Shown: positions 22,575 to 34,855 of the stretch, one piece after another | Numbering within the stretch: the first letter of the stretch is position 1 | Layout: the number at the start of each line of letters is the position of its first letter | DNA from: Akebia trifoliata | Lineage: Eukaryota; Streptophyta; Magnoliopsida; Ranunculales; Lardizabalaceae | Direction: 5' to 3' | Assembly (NCBI GenBank): GCA_017979445.1 | Contig: CM030714.1 | Span: 46,143,220 to 46,207,219 of the forward strand | Length of the DNA stretch: 64,000 nucleotides | Program-made: the position numbers and the translations under genes | Notes under the pieces: generated by a model | The model's database searches: none | What the model saw: only the letters and a program-made list of their open reading frames with translations | What the model was told of the DNA's origin: nothing

Positions 22575-22987
22575 GGGTCAGGTTCAAGGGCCATATGAGA
22601 AAACATATGTAAAAACTTTCGTTTTTAATAAAATTTTAAAATATGGGTTAGAAATTTTGGATAGAGCTGATTTTTTGTGAGGATGATCTCTATGATGGGA
22701 AGATCATCCAAAAAAAAAAAAAAATCAGCCCAATCTGAAACTTCTAACCCCATTAAAAATGATTTAGAATGTGGACCGTCGATTTTTTACCAATTTTTAT
22801 CACTAATTTGTAAATCATTTTTGATGGATTTAGAAGTTTCTGATTGAGCTGATTTTTTGTGAGGATGATCTTTTCATCATAGTGACCATCCTTGCAAAAA
22901 ATCAGCTCAATCCAAAACCTCTAACTCTTATTTTGAAAAACGAAAGTTTTTTCATATGTTTTCTCATATGGCCCTTGAATCGGCCCC
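22575..22987 (+). mobile_element. hairpin element E9 of the (TA)n family
   Basis: Starts GGGTCAGGTTCAAGGGCC and ends GAATCGGCCCC. Very close to E4 across its whole length, including the A run (22709-22723) replacing part of the first hairpin. This suggests duplication or recent common origin. Confidence 0.8.
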
Positions 22988-22997
22988 ATATATATAT

Positions 22998-23407
22998 GGG
23001 GCCGGTTCGAAGGCCATGTGTAAAAACATATGAAAAAACAATGGTTTTTTCAAAATATGGGTTAGAGGTTTTGGATTGAGCTGATTTTTTGTAAGGATGG
23101 TCACTATGATAAGAAGATCATCCTCACAAAAAATCAGCTCAATCAAAAATTTCTAAATCCATCAAAAGTGATTTACAAATTATTAATAAAAAGTGGCAAA
23201 AAATCAATGGTATACATTCTAAATCACTTTTAATGGGGTTCAAAGTTTTAGATTGGACTGATTTTTTTTTTAGATGATCTTCTTTTCATAGAGATCATCC
23301 ACACAAAAAATCAGCTCAATCCGAAATTTCTAACCCATATTTTAAAATTTTATAAATGTTACATTGTTTTTGCATATGTTTTCTCATATGTCCCTTGAAC
23401 CTGACCC
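22998..23407 (-). mobile_element. hairpin element E10 of the (TA)n family
   Basis: Starts GGGGCCGGTTCGAAGGCC and ends CTTGAACCTGACCC. Inverted relative to E9 and more diverged in the middle. Followed by a (TA)n tract at 23408-23430 that closes the cluster. Confidence 0.8.
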
Positions 23408-23430
23408 TATATATATATATATATATATAT

Positions 23431-25106
23431 TAAAAAAGTTATGAAAAAATGAACAGATAAAGTAAATTATAATACATTAGACATTTATTCTAAGTTTGCA
23501 ATATATTTTTTAGCGAAAAAATAATATTAAATATCTATGTATGATAACATGTTCCCACACATACTTAATACAGTTTCTAGTGATACAAAAAATCTAACCA
23601 CCAATGTATCTTTTGAACAAAATAAAACAAGTATTAAAAAAAAATTTATAGCATAAAGCATTATAATCAAATCCTACATTAAACAATGAACAAAAGTACA
23701 AACAACCATAAGGTCGTAGAAATTAACCATAGACCTGCAAAAATGAGTAATTATTTTATTTTATTTTAAAAATATGTTTAAACGTAAAAAAACGTGTTTA
23801 AATTGTAAAAGTAATGTTCAAAACATTAAAACATGTTTGTTTTTAAAGTCAAGTTTTTTATTGTTTTATCATAGAGATATGAACTGTACTTTACACGAGA
23901 CTTTTTTTTGTTAATATGGTTACATATATATTCAGTTTTCCATTTCATTACTCTATAACTATAATGCTTTTATACTCAACGATAATTATTGAAATATCAT
24001 AAAAAACAATTGAAAAGTCTTTCCACTTTTACAGGTTTAGGAAAATAAATGGTGGGTGATGTGACATGTTTTTTGAATTAAACTTGAGATATACATAAGA
24101 CTTTAAATTAAATAAATAAAAAAATAAAAAATAAAAACCTTATATTATATTATGGAAACTAAATATGCACATAAAAAAAATTATTTAAAAATAATTATCT
24201 CTACTCACATTTATCAAAAAATTTGATAATGATATCACATTGTGGTTTGATTGTCAATAATCTATTTTCTTGAAATATATATTATTTTTTCTTCATTTAA
24301 AAAGTAGTTTGAAGCAGCATATTTTGAACAACGTATCCATAGATCTAAAGATTATCTTGAAAATTATTTCAAGACAAAAATATTTTACTTGCTCTTAAAG
24401 ACTTGTTTGTTAATATTGTGTGATAGTTCTGCTAACACTTAGGGACAGGTATACAAACATTATGCGGTCATTGATTTTTTAAAAACTAGTCATTGGAGTG
24501 AGTTTACAAATATTTTTTATGTTTAAAAATTCATATGATAGTAGGAATATCGAGATTCTTTATGTGATTATTTGACATAACGATGTAATCAATCTTCTAT
24601 CAAGATAACAACTCCTACATGAAAGCGAGGGACAACCTAGCCATATAGCTAGAGGGAGGATGACACTATTAACAAAGACCTTTTGACCAAATTTCCTCAA
24701 GTGCAAAATGTGGTAGGCTTGTGCATAGGGAGCATAGCATAGCATAGGGATGAAATTAGTGAGACCAGACAATGGAAGAGCTAAGAGAAGTTGGGTCATT
24801 TCATAAGTATTCATTTTTTATGTAAATAAGTTCTTGTAATTTAAATCATACCAATTTTTGCATTGAACCCACAAATTCATGTAGTTTTTATTTTTTTCAA
24901 GATCCTTAGCCCAAGGTGGTGGTACCATACTAACATTGGTGATACTAGTCAAACTATAATAATATAGCATAAAAATTCAAAGCCTGCTCTTGAATGAAAC
25001 ACCATTGACAACTCAATCAATTCCAACCTCATATTTATTTAAGTGTTGTACAAATGACATAATACTTGTACCTTTTCTATTACAAACAAACAACTAAGGT
25101 TAGTAT

Positions 25107-25110
<4 letters not shown>
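23431..25110. other. intergenic, nothing recognised
   Basis: AT-rich with no recognisable gene. The minus-strand frame at 24560-24814 reads through without a stop but has no domain and no splice context that I can support. Confidence 0.35.

Positions 25111-25182
<72 letters not shown>
25111..25182. repeat. (TA)n microsatellite
   Basis: About 36 uninterrupted TA units. No hairpin element is present at this one, so it is an unoccupied tract of the kind the E family uses. Confidence 0.95.
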
Positions 25183-25184
<2 letters not shown>

Positions 25185-25229
25185 GGATGCTGATCATATC
25201 CCAATGAAGCAAAACTTTTCGCTCTATTA

Positions 25230-25670
25230 ACACTTAGATATTTTTGAAGTATTGGTTTAGGCCTTATCATTTGGTTTCAGAGCTAACCCACATTCAAGAT
25301 TCGAGTCATGGGGAGATAATTGTGGAGAGTTAAAAAAAAATGCATTCCTCTATAGTATGAGATATGGAGGGGGTTCTAAAAAATGAGAGAAAAAAAATAC
25401 TTCGAAAAAGAAATTTTTTTAAGAGTATTTTTGTAATTTCACCATCATTATGTAAAACTCTTGTTAGGTTTCGCTGGGGTATATATATTTTTCGTTTGGA
25501 TGAAAAAGTGTAATTTGTAACTAGGAGTTTTCTCCTCATCATGGAATCGATGTGATCCGTGGACATATCTCAATCTTTAGGGAACCACGTAAAATATTTA
25601 TACTTCTTTATGTAATTACATCTTGTGTTTGTTTTTCGAATCATTTTCTTATTTCAATTGTATATTTTTT
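25230..25670 (+). mobile_element. possible decayed LTR remnant
   Basis: TTTGGTTTCAGAGCTAACCC (about 25270) resembles the initiator-tRNA-type primer site TGGTATCAGAGC. Further right, GTGATCCGTGGACATATC and GGGAACCACGTAAA resemble the 3' part of plant Copia LTRs. The order (primer site before LTR-like end) is not that of an intact element, and no ends or target duplication could be fixed. Confidence 0.3.
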
Positions 25671-25829
25671 TCTTAACAAATTATTCAACCTTTGGCTCGA
25701 TTCATGTGATAGATTGAACACCTCTACACCTAATATGTCTTTTGATTATATTCAAACGGATGCAACAGACATTGTCCCAAGTCATCATTTTGATCTTAAT
25801 AACATGGATAACACCCAAATCTCTTAATA

Positions 25830-27650
25830 ATGATAGAAAGGTTTTTTTTTTTTTTTTTTTCTATAATGTAGATTTTTAAAATTTTATAATCTTATATATA
25901 TATTTGCTAAATAATCTTATGAATATGAGTTATTATGGTAGAGCAATTAATGGTGGGCTTTGACTAAGCTCTTTACATTTTTTTTATTTTCAAGAATTTT
26001 ATTAGTTTCATTATATTTTAATGATGTGGACGTTCTCATATTAGATTCATCAGAACTGGTGGAATGAACCGTCCCACTAGATTACTGCAAAGCAGCTAGG
26101 CTACTTGGTCTAACACGCGACATCATAAAGATACGTTTATCGACGCCAACCTAAAGTAAACATCAAATAGAAAGACAAGCCAAACAGTTTTGGCTACGTG
26201 TCTAAGTTCTTTTGATCGTTTGAATAGTTCAAAATGACTATGATAACCAAAGATTTTTATTTTTTTTATCTCGAGAAAAAAATATATTATTCTTTGAATA
26301 CTGCCACATCAGCATAGAAAAAAAAAATCTATGATTGTTGAACTGACTTTGATTGGAAATTGTGTTCATCACTGCTTTGGGAGGAAATAAATCTACTATT
26401 AATTATCTATGTCAAACGTATACTCAAATGTGGATAAATTTAGGAAAAATAGATCTGTATGCCTCGGGATACATTGATCCCTCAAGGTATATATTTTTTA
26501 TTGAAAAAGTGCAATTTTGTATCTCGAGGCATTTAGATCAATGATATCCGAACTTATCACATCATGCACTTAATTGACAATACCACCTCATGAGCCATAT
26601 TGTCACAACTCATGTATGAAAAACATCTACGTTTCTTCACATATGTCCACATCAGCTCAGTTTCTAGCACGGTGTCTTGAGAAATCAGAATAGAATGGTT
26701 CAAATTTAAGTTCTCTTTATATCAAAATTATAATCAACCAATGGCAACTCCGATGCTTCATATAGGTTTTAGTATTCCCCATAACTTTAGTTTTTTCGAA
26801 AATACTCTTAAAAATTATAAATATCATTTATTATTTTTCTAAAACTAAGCTATTAACAAAATATCTCACTTAAATGCCTTTGAGACAGCAACATCTTCTT
26901 AGCCTTTGCCTGAGTTCTAGAACCATATTCCCCAAACACAATTCCATTTGTCATGCTAAAGAGAAAAGATTAGGATTCCAATGATTCATGAAAAATGACT
27001 CGTGACAAAACACACAATTTCGATTGTGTAAATATGAAACTTAACAGTCAGAATTTATATGTATCCTGATAATACACATCTTAGAAATATTAATTCTAAT
27101 AATACACCACTCCAAGCCTCTATATACCCTTTTACATAAAGTGGTATATTTAATTATTGTCATGTGCATATGGATGGTAATGTGTAGTCTGCCAAAAACC
27201 ACTCTCAACAGTTAGACTTTATGTGTAGACGATCAAGATAATGTATTTTTTCATGAGTCATGAGAATTTTACGGTATTATTATATCAAGCTGGGCCAAAT
27301 ATACACTGATTAATATTGAGGAATTTTATCATTCTTTTCCCGCATTTTCTCTAATTTAATTATTATCATTGTGATTTGACTTAGGGTTTCTCATTCACCA
27401 TTTTGAATCTAATTAATTAGATCACGAGTTTAATCATTCTCGAGTCTCAACAGATTAAAATATCTCTGAACCCACAAGTCTATTTGTTAAGTTCTAAAAG
27501 AAAAACTGCTTAAAATCAATAAAAATAATTAATAAAGTGGATCTTATTTATTCGTCTATGTCAAAAAGTTGGAACAAAGATTTATGCGCCAGCGACCCAC
27601 AATCATAGATAGACTTTACCACAGATACACAGATACATAAACGTAACTTA
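25830..27650. other. intergenic, 3' flank of the decarboxylase gene
   Basis: T run at 25843-25860. No exon recognised. 27480-27657 would hold the 3' untranslated region of the minus-strand decarboxylase; no polyadenylation site is assigned. Confidence 0.35.
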
Positions 27651-27657
27651 AAGATAC

Positions 27658-29136
27658 TTAAGTGAGCACTATATTAGCTTCCTCTTGAATCAACTGCCAC
27701 GCGGCAATGACATGGCGATCCTCCGTCAGTGTGGTCCCCACAGAAAACCTCAACAAGTATATCCCACCTACAATTGTGTGAGTCATGTAAACTCTTCCAG
27801 TTGAGTTGACCCGTTCTAGTAGCTTACGATTCAACAACTCAACCGAGTCAGGTTCAGAACCGTTACGAGGGTTCAAGCGAAAACACACCAATGCGAACAA
27901 CCTAGGCACCACGATCTCGAATCGTGTATCAGCTTTAACGAACCCTTCAAACATCATTGCCATTCGAACATCGCTCCGTATGTGGCTTTGGAGGTTTGCT
28001 ACACCATAACTTCGAAGCACGATCCATAGTCGAAGGGCTCGGAACCGTCGACCCGTGCCAACCTGCCAATCTTTGAAATCCACCACCGAGTTCGACTCAC
28101 TAGGCTTATTCTTCAAATATTCAGGATTAGTACTCAACGCTTTAACTATTGAACTCGGGTTTTTAACCCACAAACAACAACAATCCAAGTAAGTGAGTAA
28201 CCACTTATGTGGACTCAAACTCAACGAGTCAACTCGTTCGATTCCATTCAAATAATGACGAAACTCGGGGCAGATACACGCGCTTCCTGCATACGCAGCA
28301 TCTACGTGGATCCACACGTCATAACAGCTTGCCACATCAGCAAGTTTCTCTATTGGATCAACTGCAGTTGACGAAGTGGAACCCAAAGTTGCACAAAGAT
28401 AAATCGGAACGAACCCTAATGCCACGTCGGCTTCTATCTCCTTACGTAAACGTGTAGGGGAGAGAGAGAAATACGTATCCTTAGACGTGGGTATTGATCT
28501 GATGTTACTAGTGAGTATACCAGCTATCTTGCACGCCTTAGCGAAAGTCGAGTGAGTTTGATCAGAACAGTAAACAACAAGCTTGCTTATATTATCTAAT
28601 CCAACGGTCTGTAGTTTACGATCTCTAGCTGAGATTAGGGTGCACAGAATCGCCTCACTTGTCGTCCCTTGCAACACACCACCTCCAGTACCCGAAAACA
28701 AGAATGTTTTCGGTAGTTCAAGCATCGAACCTAGCCAGTCCATCACAACCATTTCGAGCTCGGTCGAGGCAGGTGAGGCAAGCCAGTTGAAACCGACCGA
28801 GTTAAACGAGGTACACAGCATTTCTCCTAGAAAAGCTGCAGTGCTCACAGTTGCTGGGAAGTAAGCAAAGAAGTTCGGGCTTAACCAATTGGTCATACCC
28901 GGAATTATGTCTTTCTTCACGTCTTCCAGTATCGTTTCGAAGGGTTCGGGATTGTACGGAGCATTTTTTGGAAGATGGGTTCGGAGGTAACCCGGTTCGA
29001 CTTGGCTAAGAACTGGATATTTTTCTATATTCTTGTAGTAATCAACGATGAAATCAACGGTTTGATAGGCTTGTTTTCGGAATTCTTCAGGATCTAACGG
29101 CTTGAAATCAATAAAGTTGGTTTCGATACTACCCAT
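27658..29136 (-). CDS. TDC: aromatic L-amino acid decarboxylase, probably tryptophan decarboxylase
   Basis: Intronless, 492 residues, a normal length for plant group II PLP decarboxylases. The start is the ATG at 29136 (MGSIE...); the frame is open further upstream to 29283, but only from a GTG, which is not a plausible plant start. His195 (SDQTHST), Asp279 (HVDAAYAG) and the PLP-binding Lys311 (SLSPHKW) are present. Tyr340 in the catalytic loop (NPEYLKN, 29 residues after the Lys) marks a true decarboxylase; aldehyde synthases of this family carry Phe there. Gly362 (GTGRRF), 51 residues after the Lys, is the residue linked to indolic substrates, where tyrosine decarboxylases carry Ser. Expected reaction: tryptophan to tryptamine plus CO2, cytosolic, feeding indole alkaloid, serotonin/melatonin or auxin-related pathways. 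Homologues are often labelled tyrosine decarboxylase-like, so substrate is inference. Intronless structure is common in the family. No biosynthetic partner gene is nearby. Confidence 0.93.
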   Translation of the reverse strand: MGSIETNFIDFKPLDPEEFRKQAYQTVDFIVDYYKNIEKYPVLSQVEPGYLRTHLPKNAPYNPEPFETILEDVKKDIIPGMTNWLSPNFFAYFPATVSTAAFLGEMLCTSFNSVGFNWLASPASTELEMVVMDWLGSMLELPKTFLFSGTGGGVLQGTTSEAILCTLISARDRKLQTVGLDNISKLVVYCSDQTHSTFAKACKIAGILTSNIRSIPTSKDTYFSLSPTRLRKEIEADVALGFVPIYLCATLGSTSSTAVDPIEKLADVASCYDVWIHVDAAYAGSACICPEFRHYLNGIERVDSLSLSPHKWLLTYLDCCCLWVKNPSSIVKALSTNPEYLKNKPSESNSVVDFKDWQVGTGRRFRALRLWIVLRSYGVANLQSHIRSDVRMAMMFEGFVKADTRFEIVVPRLFALVCFRLNPRNGSEPDSVELLNRKLLERVNSTGRVYMTHTIVGGIYLLRFSVGTTLTEDRHVIAAWQLIQEEANIVLT

Positions 29137-29282
29137 TTGAAAGGAATAAATAGTTGGTGAGGAATAATCAAGGATAGGAGGTGAGGATGAATAAGATGAC
29201 TTAGATGAGGTGGCTTTAAATAGAAGAGGAAGGCATGTTTGGTTGGTCCAAGGACTTTTCTTAAGTACAACGATATTTGACA

Positions 29283-29292
29283 CTATATATCG
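29283..29292 (-). promoter_or_regulatory. candidate TATA box of the decarboxylase gene
   Basis: On the minus strand GATATATAG ends about 147 bases before the ATG at 29136. Transcription starting about 30 bases downstream would exclude the upstream open frame, agreeing with the MGSIE start. A second TATA-like run at 29400-29411 is an alternative. Confidence 0.35.
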
Positions 29293-29870
29293 AGGAGAAA
29301 GAAATACAGTAATTCTAGAGATTCGTACATGAATGTTTCAGTAGGCAACCTTATTAAATTTTATTTATTTAGAGGAAAACTATACTAACTTAAATTTTTA
29401 TATATATATTTGGTTTCTTCTAATCTGTGTCATAACTCATACCTTTGAGTTGACAGACAGCATCTGAAGTCGTTTGAGGTAAGAAATATCGGATTTCTAA
29501 TTTTAACATGTGATGAAATTCTTGTGTCCAACGAACGGCTGTGATGAGAACTGAGAAGAGACCACTCAGAAAAGTCAGTTTCGTTACTGTTTTGGCCTCT
29601 ATTAGTTGGGAGGCTTGTGTTTCGTGGGAAGTCAACCAACTGATGTGAGTCGCAGAAAAAAAAAAAAAAAGAGGTTCTAGCTGGTATGGACCACGTTTGG
29701 ACAAAAATGTACGGCTGAGATGAGAGGAAAAGCACTATATCTCTTAATGTATTCTAGGGATTCGATTGGAGAGATCTATAAAAATGCATTCCCATCTAAG
29801 ACAATTATTTGATGGAAAGCCTCAAAACCTCGTTTGGAGTAGTGTTTTTAAAAATAATGGATTTTTGTTC
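29293..29870. other. upstream region of the decarboxylase gene
   Basis: Probable promoter region with no recognised element besides TA-rich sequence near 29400 and a poly-A run at 29656-29670. The two overlapping minus-strand frames near 29420-29735 have no family signature. Confidence 0.35.
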
Positions 29871-29878
29871 ATGTGTGC

Positions 29879-30050
29879 CCTAACTAATAGGACGCACGTT
29901 TAAAGTGCAATAAATGCATTTGAAATTTTGATTTTGTTTCGAAAATACTCATAAATTTATTTATTTTTATTAAAATAATCTCAAATTTTAATTTCTAAAG
30001 TGTATTTATTGCACTTTAACGTGAGTCCTTAGGCCACACGTTAATAAGAC
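29879..30050. mobile_element. MITE with AAGTGCAATAAAT arms
   Basis: TAATAGGACGCACGTTTAAA and AAGTGCAATAAATGCATTTG pair with the inverse TATTTATTGCACTTTAACGT...CACACGTTAATA. A relative occurs at 56497-56655. Non-coding. Confidence 0.6.
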
Positions 30051-30059
30051 TGTAAAAAA

Positions 30060-30750
30060 ATAAAAGAAAAATGCTGTCCACGTGTATTCTTATCACCATC
30101 CAAGGAATCATTTCGATCTTAGAGCAACCAATCACCCTGAGTAATCCTAAATCTGAGAAATCCAATTGAAGATGCCACCTGTCAAGTTATATTATCAGGA
30201 CTCATTTTTAAATTCTCTGTCAAATTTATGAAAAAAATTACTCCAATTTGAATTTTTTAATATAAAATAAATAATTTAAATATTTATAATAGGTGTTTTT
30301 AAAAATAAAACTAATCATGATCCAACAAGGTCTAATTAGATTTTGCAATATTCTCCGTTTGACTAATAATAAACCATCGTTTTTGTGAATATCATCCTTT
30401 TATGTGTATAAAATAATAAAGATGATTTAAAATAAATCTATATATTTCTCAAACTTTTTAATAAATATAAATCAGTCCAACAAAATTGAACTACGACCGA
30501 CCTTGGTCCAACAAATTGACAAATTCTCAGTCCAATCATCAATTCAATTTTAAAAATATTCCTTATAATATTATAGAAAATTAAACAAAGATACTGCAAT
30601 TGAGCATCTACCAGATCAATTTATAATAGAAAAACAACAGTTCTTATTTAAATTAAATTTATTACAAAAAAAAAAAAAAAAAAAAGTTTAAAGTGAGTCT
30701 ATTGTTTGAATTAAAGGGTTATTGAAGATTACATAAAAATAAAATAAAAA
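30060..30750. other. intergenic, nothing recognised
   Basis: AT-rich with a poly-A run at 30664-30685. No exon, RNA gene or repeat pair seen. Confidence 0.35.
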
Positions 30751-30753
30751 AGG

Positions 30754-31035
30754 GGATATTTTATAATTTTGAAAACTAACCAACGTAAGGTACATTTTTC
30801 TTGATTTTTGACCAAAATGACCTTGATTATATTAAGTTTAATTGTAAAGATGGGGCATTTATGATCACTCAAATTTTGGCGTTAAACCACTTCTAATCTG
30901 CCTTCTCTCATTAAATTTTGGATCGCACAAATGCCCCCATTTTTACATTTAAACTTGTATAATGGTCATTTTGGTAGAGAACTAAGAAAATTGTACTCCC
31001 ACAATTTGATTAGTTTTAAAAATTATAGAATATCC
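30754..31035. mobile_element. MITE with long (about 120-bp) inverted arms
   Basis: GGATATTTTATAATTTTGAA at 30754 pairs with the inverse ending TTATAGAATATCC at 31035. Pairing continues through ACCAAAATGACC and ATGGGGCATTTRTG blocks almost to the centre. No target duplication resolved. No ORF. Confidence 0.7.
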
Positions 31036-31085
31036 ATTTTTTTAGTATGTAATACTTAAAAATCATTTAATTAATGTAGACGTAA

Positions 31086-31613
31086 AATCTTGGATGCCAC
31101 TGATTCCTCGAGATTTACTCTTAATGATCAATCTTTATTATTCTTGATGTACACGAATCATCAAAATCGTAAAAGAAAAATAATCAAGGAAAAAAATATG
31201 AGACAAAACATGGGGTTTGTTCACAGGATTTGTCCTAAAATCAGACTATGTCCTTGAGCATTTGATATTCTTGAAGTCTTCCCAGATTTAAAAAACTTTC
31301 ATCCTCTTTACATGACAACCCCCATCTTCTCTTTATGTAGAAAAAGATGAAATTAAATCTTAATGGAATGAATCAACCCCCACCCTCTAATCAAAGGATT
31401 CTTAATCAACTATTCAAATCTATCATTATGTAAAAATAGAGATTCCCTTGAAGACTTTCTATTCGTAGATAAGATAACATTATTAACTATATAAAATCGA
31501 ATTCAAAATATACTAATTGATGTCTCGAGATACATATTAAATATGTCATGTAATCAATTATCGATATTTGCTTTATTTTCGCTACATATCATGTACCATT
31601 TTTTACCCATACA
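31086..31613 (+). repeat. diverged repeat, left copy (pairs with 35418-36238)
   Basis: Shares ordered blocks with 35418-36238: ATTCCTCGAGATTT, AATGATCAATCTTTATTATT, GGGTTTGTTCACAGGATTTG, CAAATCTATCATTAT and CGAGATACATATTAA. The family is unknown. The right copy runs into the start of the large tandem duplication. Confidence 0.6.
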
Positions 31614-32880
31614 GTTAGCCACCTCTCATAAGTGGAGATAGGTGAGGCAGTGTTCCACTTACGAGAATATTACGCTACTCTCGTATTGTTAATTTACTTT
31701 ATAAAATTTGTGTCCTCATATCTTCCTTTGATGAATCGATGGTCCCTCGGGATCTTGTGGTCACTTATGGCATTTTTAGTCACTTAGGGTAAAGCAAACA
31801 CTCGGGACATTGGTCATTTAATGCTCTCATCTTCTAAGAATAGAATTGTTACTGGGGACATTAATCATTTAAGACCCTTAAATCACTCATGATATCTTGG
31901 CTACTCATGACCACTATTCACTCGGGATTACTCTGCTCTTAGGATAAAAACTTGGGCAGTCTAGACCCATCACCATCATGACAACTTTGCCACTTAGGAC
32001 AAAAACTTAATTGCTTGAGATCCTCTTAGAATGTGAGTCAGACTTCCTCAATGAGTTGGATTTACTAAGGTGTTATTTATTAAACTGAAAAAATTAAGTG
32101 TTGAATAACATTAAGGTGTTGTTTGTTAAACTGAACAAATAAGTGCTAAATGATTATAATTGTTGAAACTGTATAAGCACTGAATTTAAGTGCTGAAATT
32201 GTTGTCTGTTTACCAATCTGAATTGTGCTGAACTGATTCAAATTAAGCGTTGTAATCACATAAATTTGTTTGTTACTTAATACTGAAAACTGATAAATTG
32301 ACTATATTACCCTTTTCAACAGTTGTATGTTTAAGGATAAATTATTAATAAAATTCAAAAATAAAAATTATTTATTAAAAAAAATACTAAATTTAATGAA
32401 ATTATTTTTGGGAACCTAGCTGAACAAATTCTCTCTCCTCCACATCATTTAAAAAGTAAATTTTAAATTTTTTTTAATTCAAATTAAAAAATAATATTAA
32501 TTCAAATTAAAGAGAGAGAATATTAAATATAAATATTTCGTAAAATATTAAATATTAAATATTCCAAAAAATAAAAAAGGAAAGAGGAAATTTCTTTCTC
32601 CTCTTTTATTTTTTCGAAATATTTAATATTATTTAAATGCGTGGAGGAGAGAGAAAATTTCGGCCCTTTAAGGTTCGAAATTTTCTCTCTCTTTAATTTG
32701 AATTAATATTATTTAAATGCGTAGATGAGAGAGATAATATTGGTGTCGGTTGCCTTATTAATTTGTGGGGTGCTTATATCATTATCCGTAGGATATAAGA
32801 GGTAATATCATTTCAAGTATAAGGGCATACTTATCCGTGTTGAAAAAAATCGGTGCTTACTACTTCAGTAAAAAAATTAA

Positions 32881-33979
32881 GGGCCTGTTTAGATACTAGG
32901 AGCAAAACTCCTGTACTAAAGAACAAGAGTTGAAGTACTCTGTGGAGGAGCTGGAAAAGTAATTCTGTGCAGAAAGGGCATTTGGCAATCAACTCTGTGA
33001 AGTACTGGCAGAAGTATTTTTGTGCTGGAAGTCTGTTTGAGAACCATACTGACTTCTCATGACTTCTACAAAAAAGACCAGAATACCCTTATATTATACC
33101 AGTTACTGTTTTTTGTCTTTTAGTGTCATAATATGCTTTCAAACTATACTATTTTTGACATTTTAACTATAAATATTAATATAATATAATATAATATAAT
33201 ATTTTAAATATTAAATATTAATATAATATATTTAAATCCATTATACTCAAAATTTAAAAAAAAAATTGACAGACTGTCTTTTAGTGTCATAATATGCCTT
33301 CAAACTATATTGTTTTTGACATTTTAACTATAAATATTAATATAATATAATATAATATTTTAAATATTAAATATTAATATAATGTGTTTAAATCCATTAT
33401 ACTCAAAATTAAAAAAAAAAAAAATTGACAGACTGTCTTTTAGTGTCATAATATGCCTTCAAACTATATTGTTTTTGACATTTTAACTATAAATATTAAT
33501 ATAATATAAAATAATAAATATTAATATAATATAATATAATATTTTAAATATTAAATATTAATATATTGTGTTTAACTATAAATATTAATATAATATAATA
33601 TAATAAATATTAATATAATATAATATAATATAATATTTTAAATATTAAATATTAATATAATGTGTTTAAATCCATTATACTCAAAATTTTAAAAAAAAAT
33701 TTAATATTAATAAAGATTTCTTTCGGGCAAATGAATTAGGAACATTTTCATAGAAAATTAATAAAGTTAAGGGTATTTTGGTAAAACGAACCGTTAGATT
33801 TTGACTCCCCGCAAGATGAGTTTTGAGAAATAGGTTTTCTTTACTTCTTCACAAAGAGTAATTTCTTGCTATTGCGCGGAGTAACTCTTTGAAGGAATTG
33901 TTCATCCAAACGCATCCAAACGACTTCTGACTCCCCGCAAGAGTCAGAAGTAGCCAAGGAGTCCTATCCAAACGCCTAC
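32881..33979. mobile_element. Tourist-like element P2, inserted in H1
   Basis: GGGCCTGTTTAGATACTAGG (32881) and TCCTATCCAAACGCCTAC (to 33979) are imperfect terminal inverted repeats with TAA on both sides (32878-32880 and 33980-33982). Both end regions match the gene-carrying element at 7937-9648. The interior is an AT-rich tandem array instead of a captured exon. Confidence 0.75.
33115..33690. repeat. AT-rich tandem repeat, period about 160 bp, inside P2
   Basis: The unit starts GTCTTTTAGTGTCATAATAT at 33115, 33276 and 33435 and ends in (AATAT)n-type sequence and a short A run. The last unit is expanded by extra AATATTAATATAAT copies. A single unit start is also present at 8175. Confidence 0.8.
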
Positions 33980-34554
33980 TAAGTGATCCAACTTCACTTA
34001 ATGCTTTTCACTTATTTTTCAACAATAAGTGCTAAAAATGTGGAGTAAACAAACGTGCTGATTGTTGAAGCTGAATTGTATTTAGCATTAAGTGTTGAAA
34101 TCAGCGTTAAACAAACACCCCCTAAATGTTAAAACTTATAAGCGCTGAATTTAAGTGCTGAAAAAGTTATTTATTTAGATGCAGAATCATATTTATTACA
34201 CATTGTTGAAACTGATAAATTGTCTTTTTTACCTTTACAATCATATTATACATTGATTATATATTTCAAATGCCTATTTCTTATCAAACACAATAAAATA
34301 TATTATATCTTATAAAATTAAAATACAATTCATTTTTAAATAATAAATAATAATCAAAATTTTAATTTATAAATAATAAATTTTATTTCTAAAAGCTCAG
34401 AAAATTTCAAATTAAAAACAATAATGTCATACAAGTTATAAAAATTTGAAATTAACATTGAAATAACTTAATTTGAGATGAATAATTTTCGATGGAAATG
34501 AAGGATGTGTAATTATAAAAGCAACCTACGAATTAATAAGGCAACCTACACCAT

Positions 34555-34855
34555 AACCAATTTTTTTTGTCTTATATGGGTTAAAGTTTTTGGAATGAGC
34601 CAATTTTTGGTAAGGATGATCTATATGGTCTAAATATCATCATCACTAAAAATCAGTTCATTCCGAAACTTCTAACCACGTCAAAACTAGTTTCCAAAAA
34701 AATGGACGATTTACAATTCTTGAACTTATTTTGATGGGGTTAAAAGTTTCGGGATGGGCTGATTTTTGGTGAGGATGATCTTTTCATTGTAGAAATCATC
34801 CTTACCAAAAATCAACTCATTTCAAAACTTTTAACCCATATAAGACAAAACAATT
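34555..34855. mobile_element. hairpin copy E11, not next to a TA tract
   Basis: TTTTGTCTTATATGGG and its inverse enclose two diverged hairpins with GGATGATCT cores, like E2/E3. It lies inside H2 and, unlike the others, has no (TA)n flank. It is either older or spread by another route. Confidence 0.65.

Larger units (their letters stand above)
32115..34122. mobile_element. PIF/Harbinger-like element H1, inserted in H2
   Basis: GGTGTTGTTTGTTAAACTGA (32115) and the inverse GTTAAACAAACACCCCC (34122) are terminal inverted repeats flanked by TAA (32112-32114 and 34123-34125). AT-rich, with nested palindromes around GAGAGAGAAAATTTC at 32500-32740. Interrupted by element P2. Non-autonomous. Confidence 0.75.

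Noticed and set aside
19224..23407. Regular repeated palindromes resembling a CRISPR array
   Set aside because: Units are 340-410 bp, alternate in orientation and have TA tracts rather than unique spacers; this is plant DNA and these are mobile elements.
24560..24814. 84-residue minus-strand frame as a possible exon
   Set aside because: No domain, no splice context and no supporting neighbour; composition fits chance.
27806..28864. Plus-strand frames opposite the decarboxylase
   Set aside because: They are shadows of the real minus-strand coding sequence.
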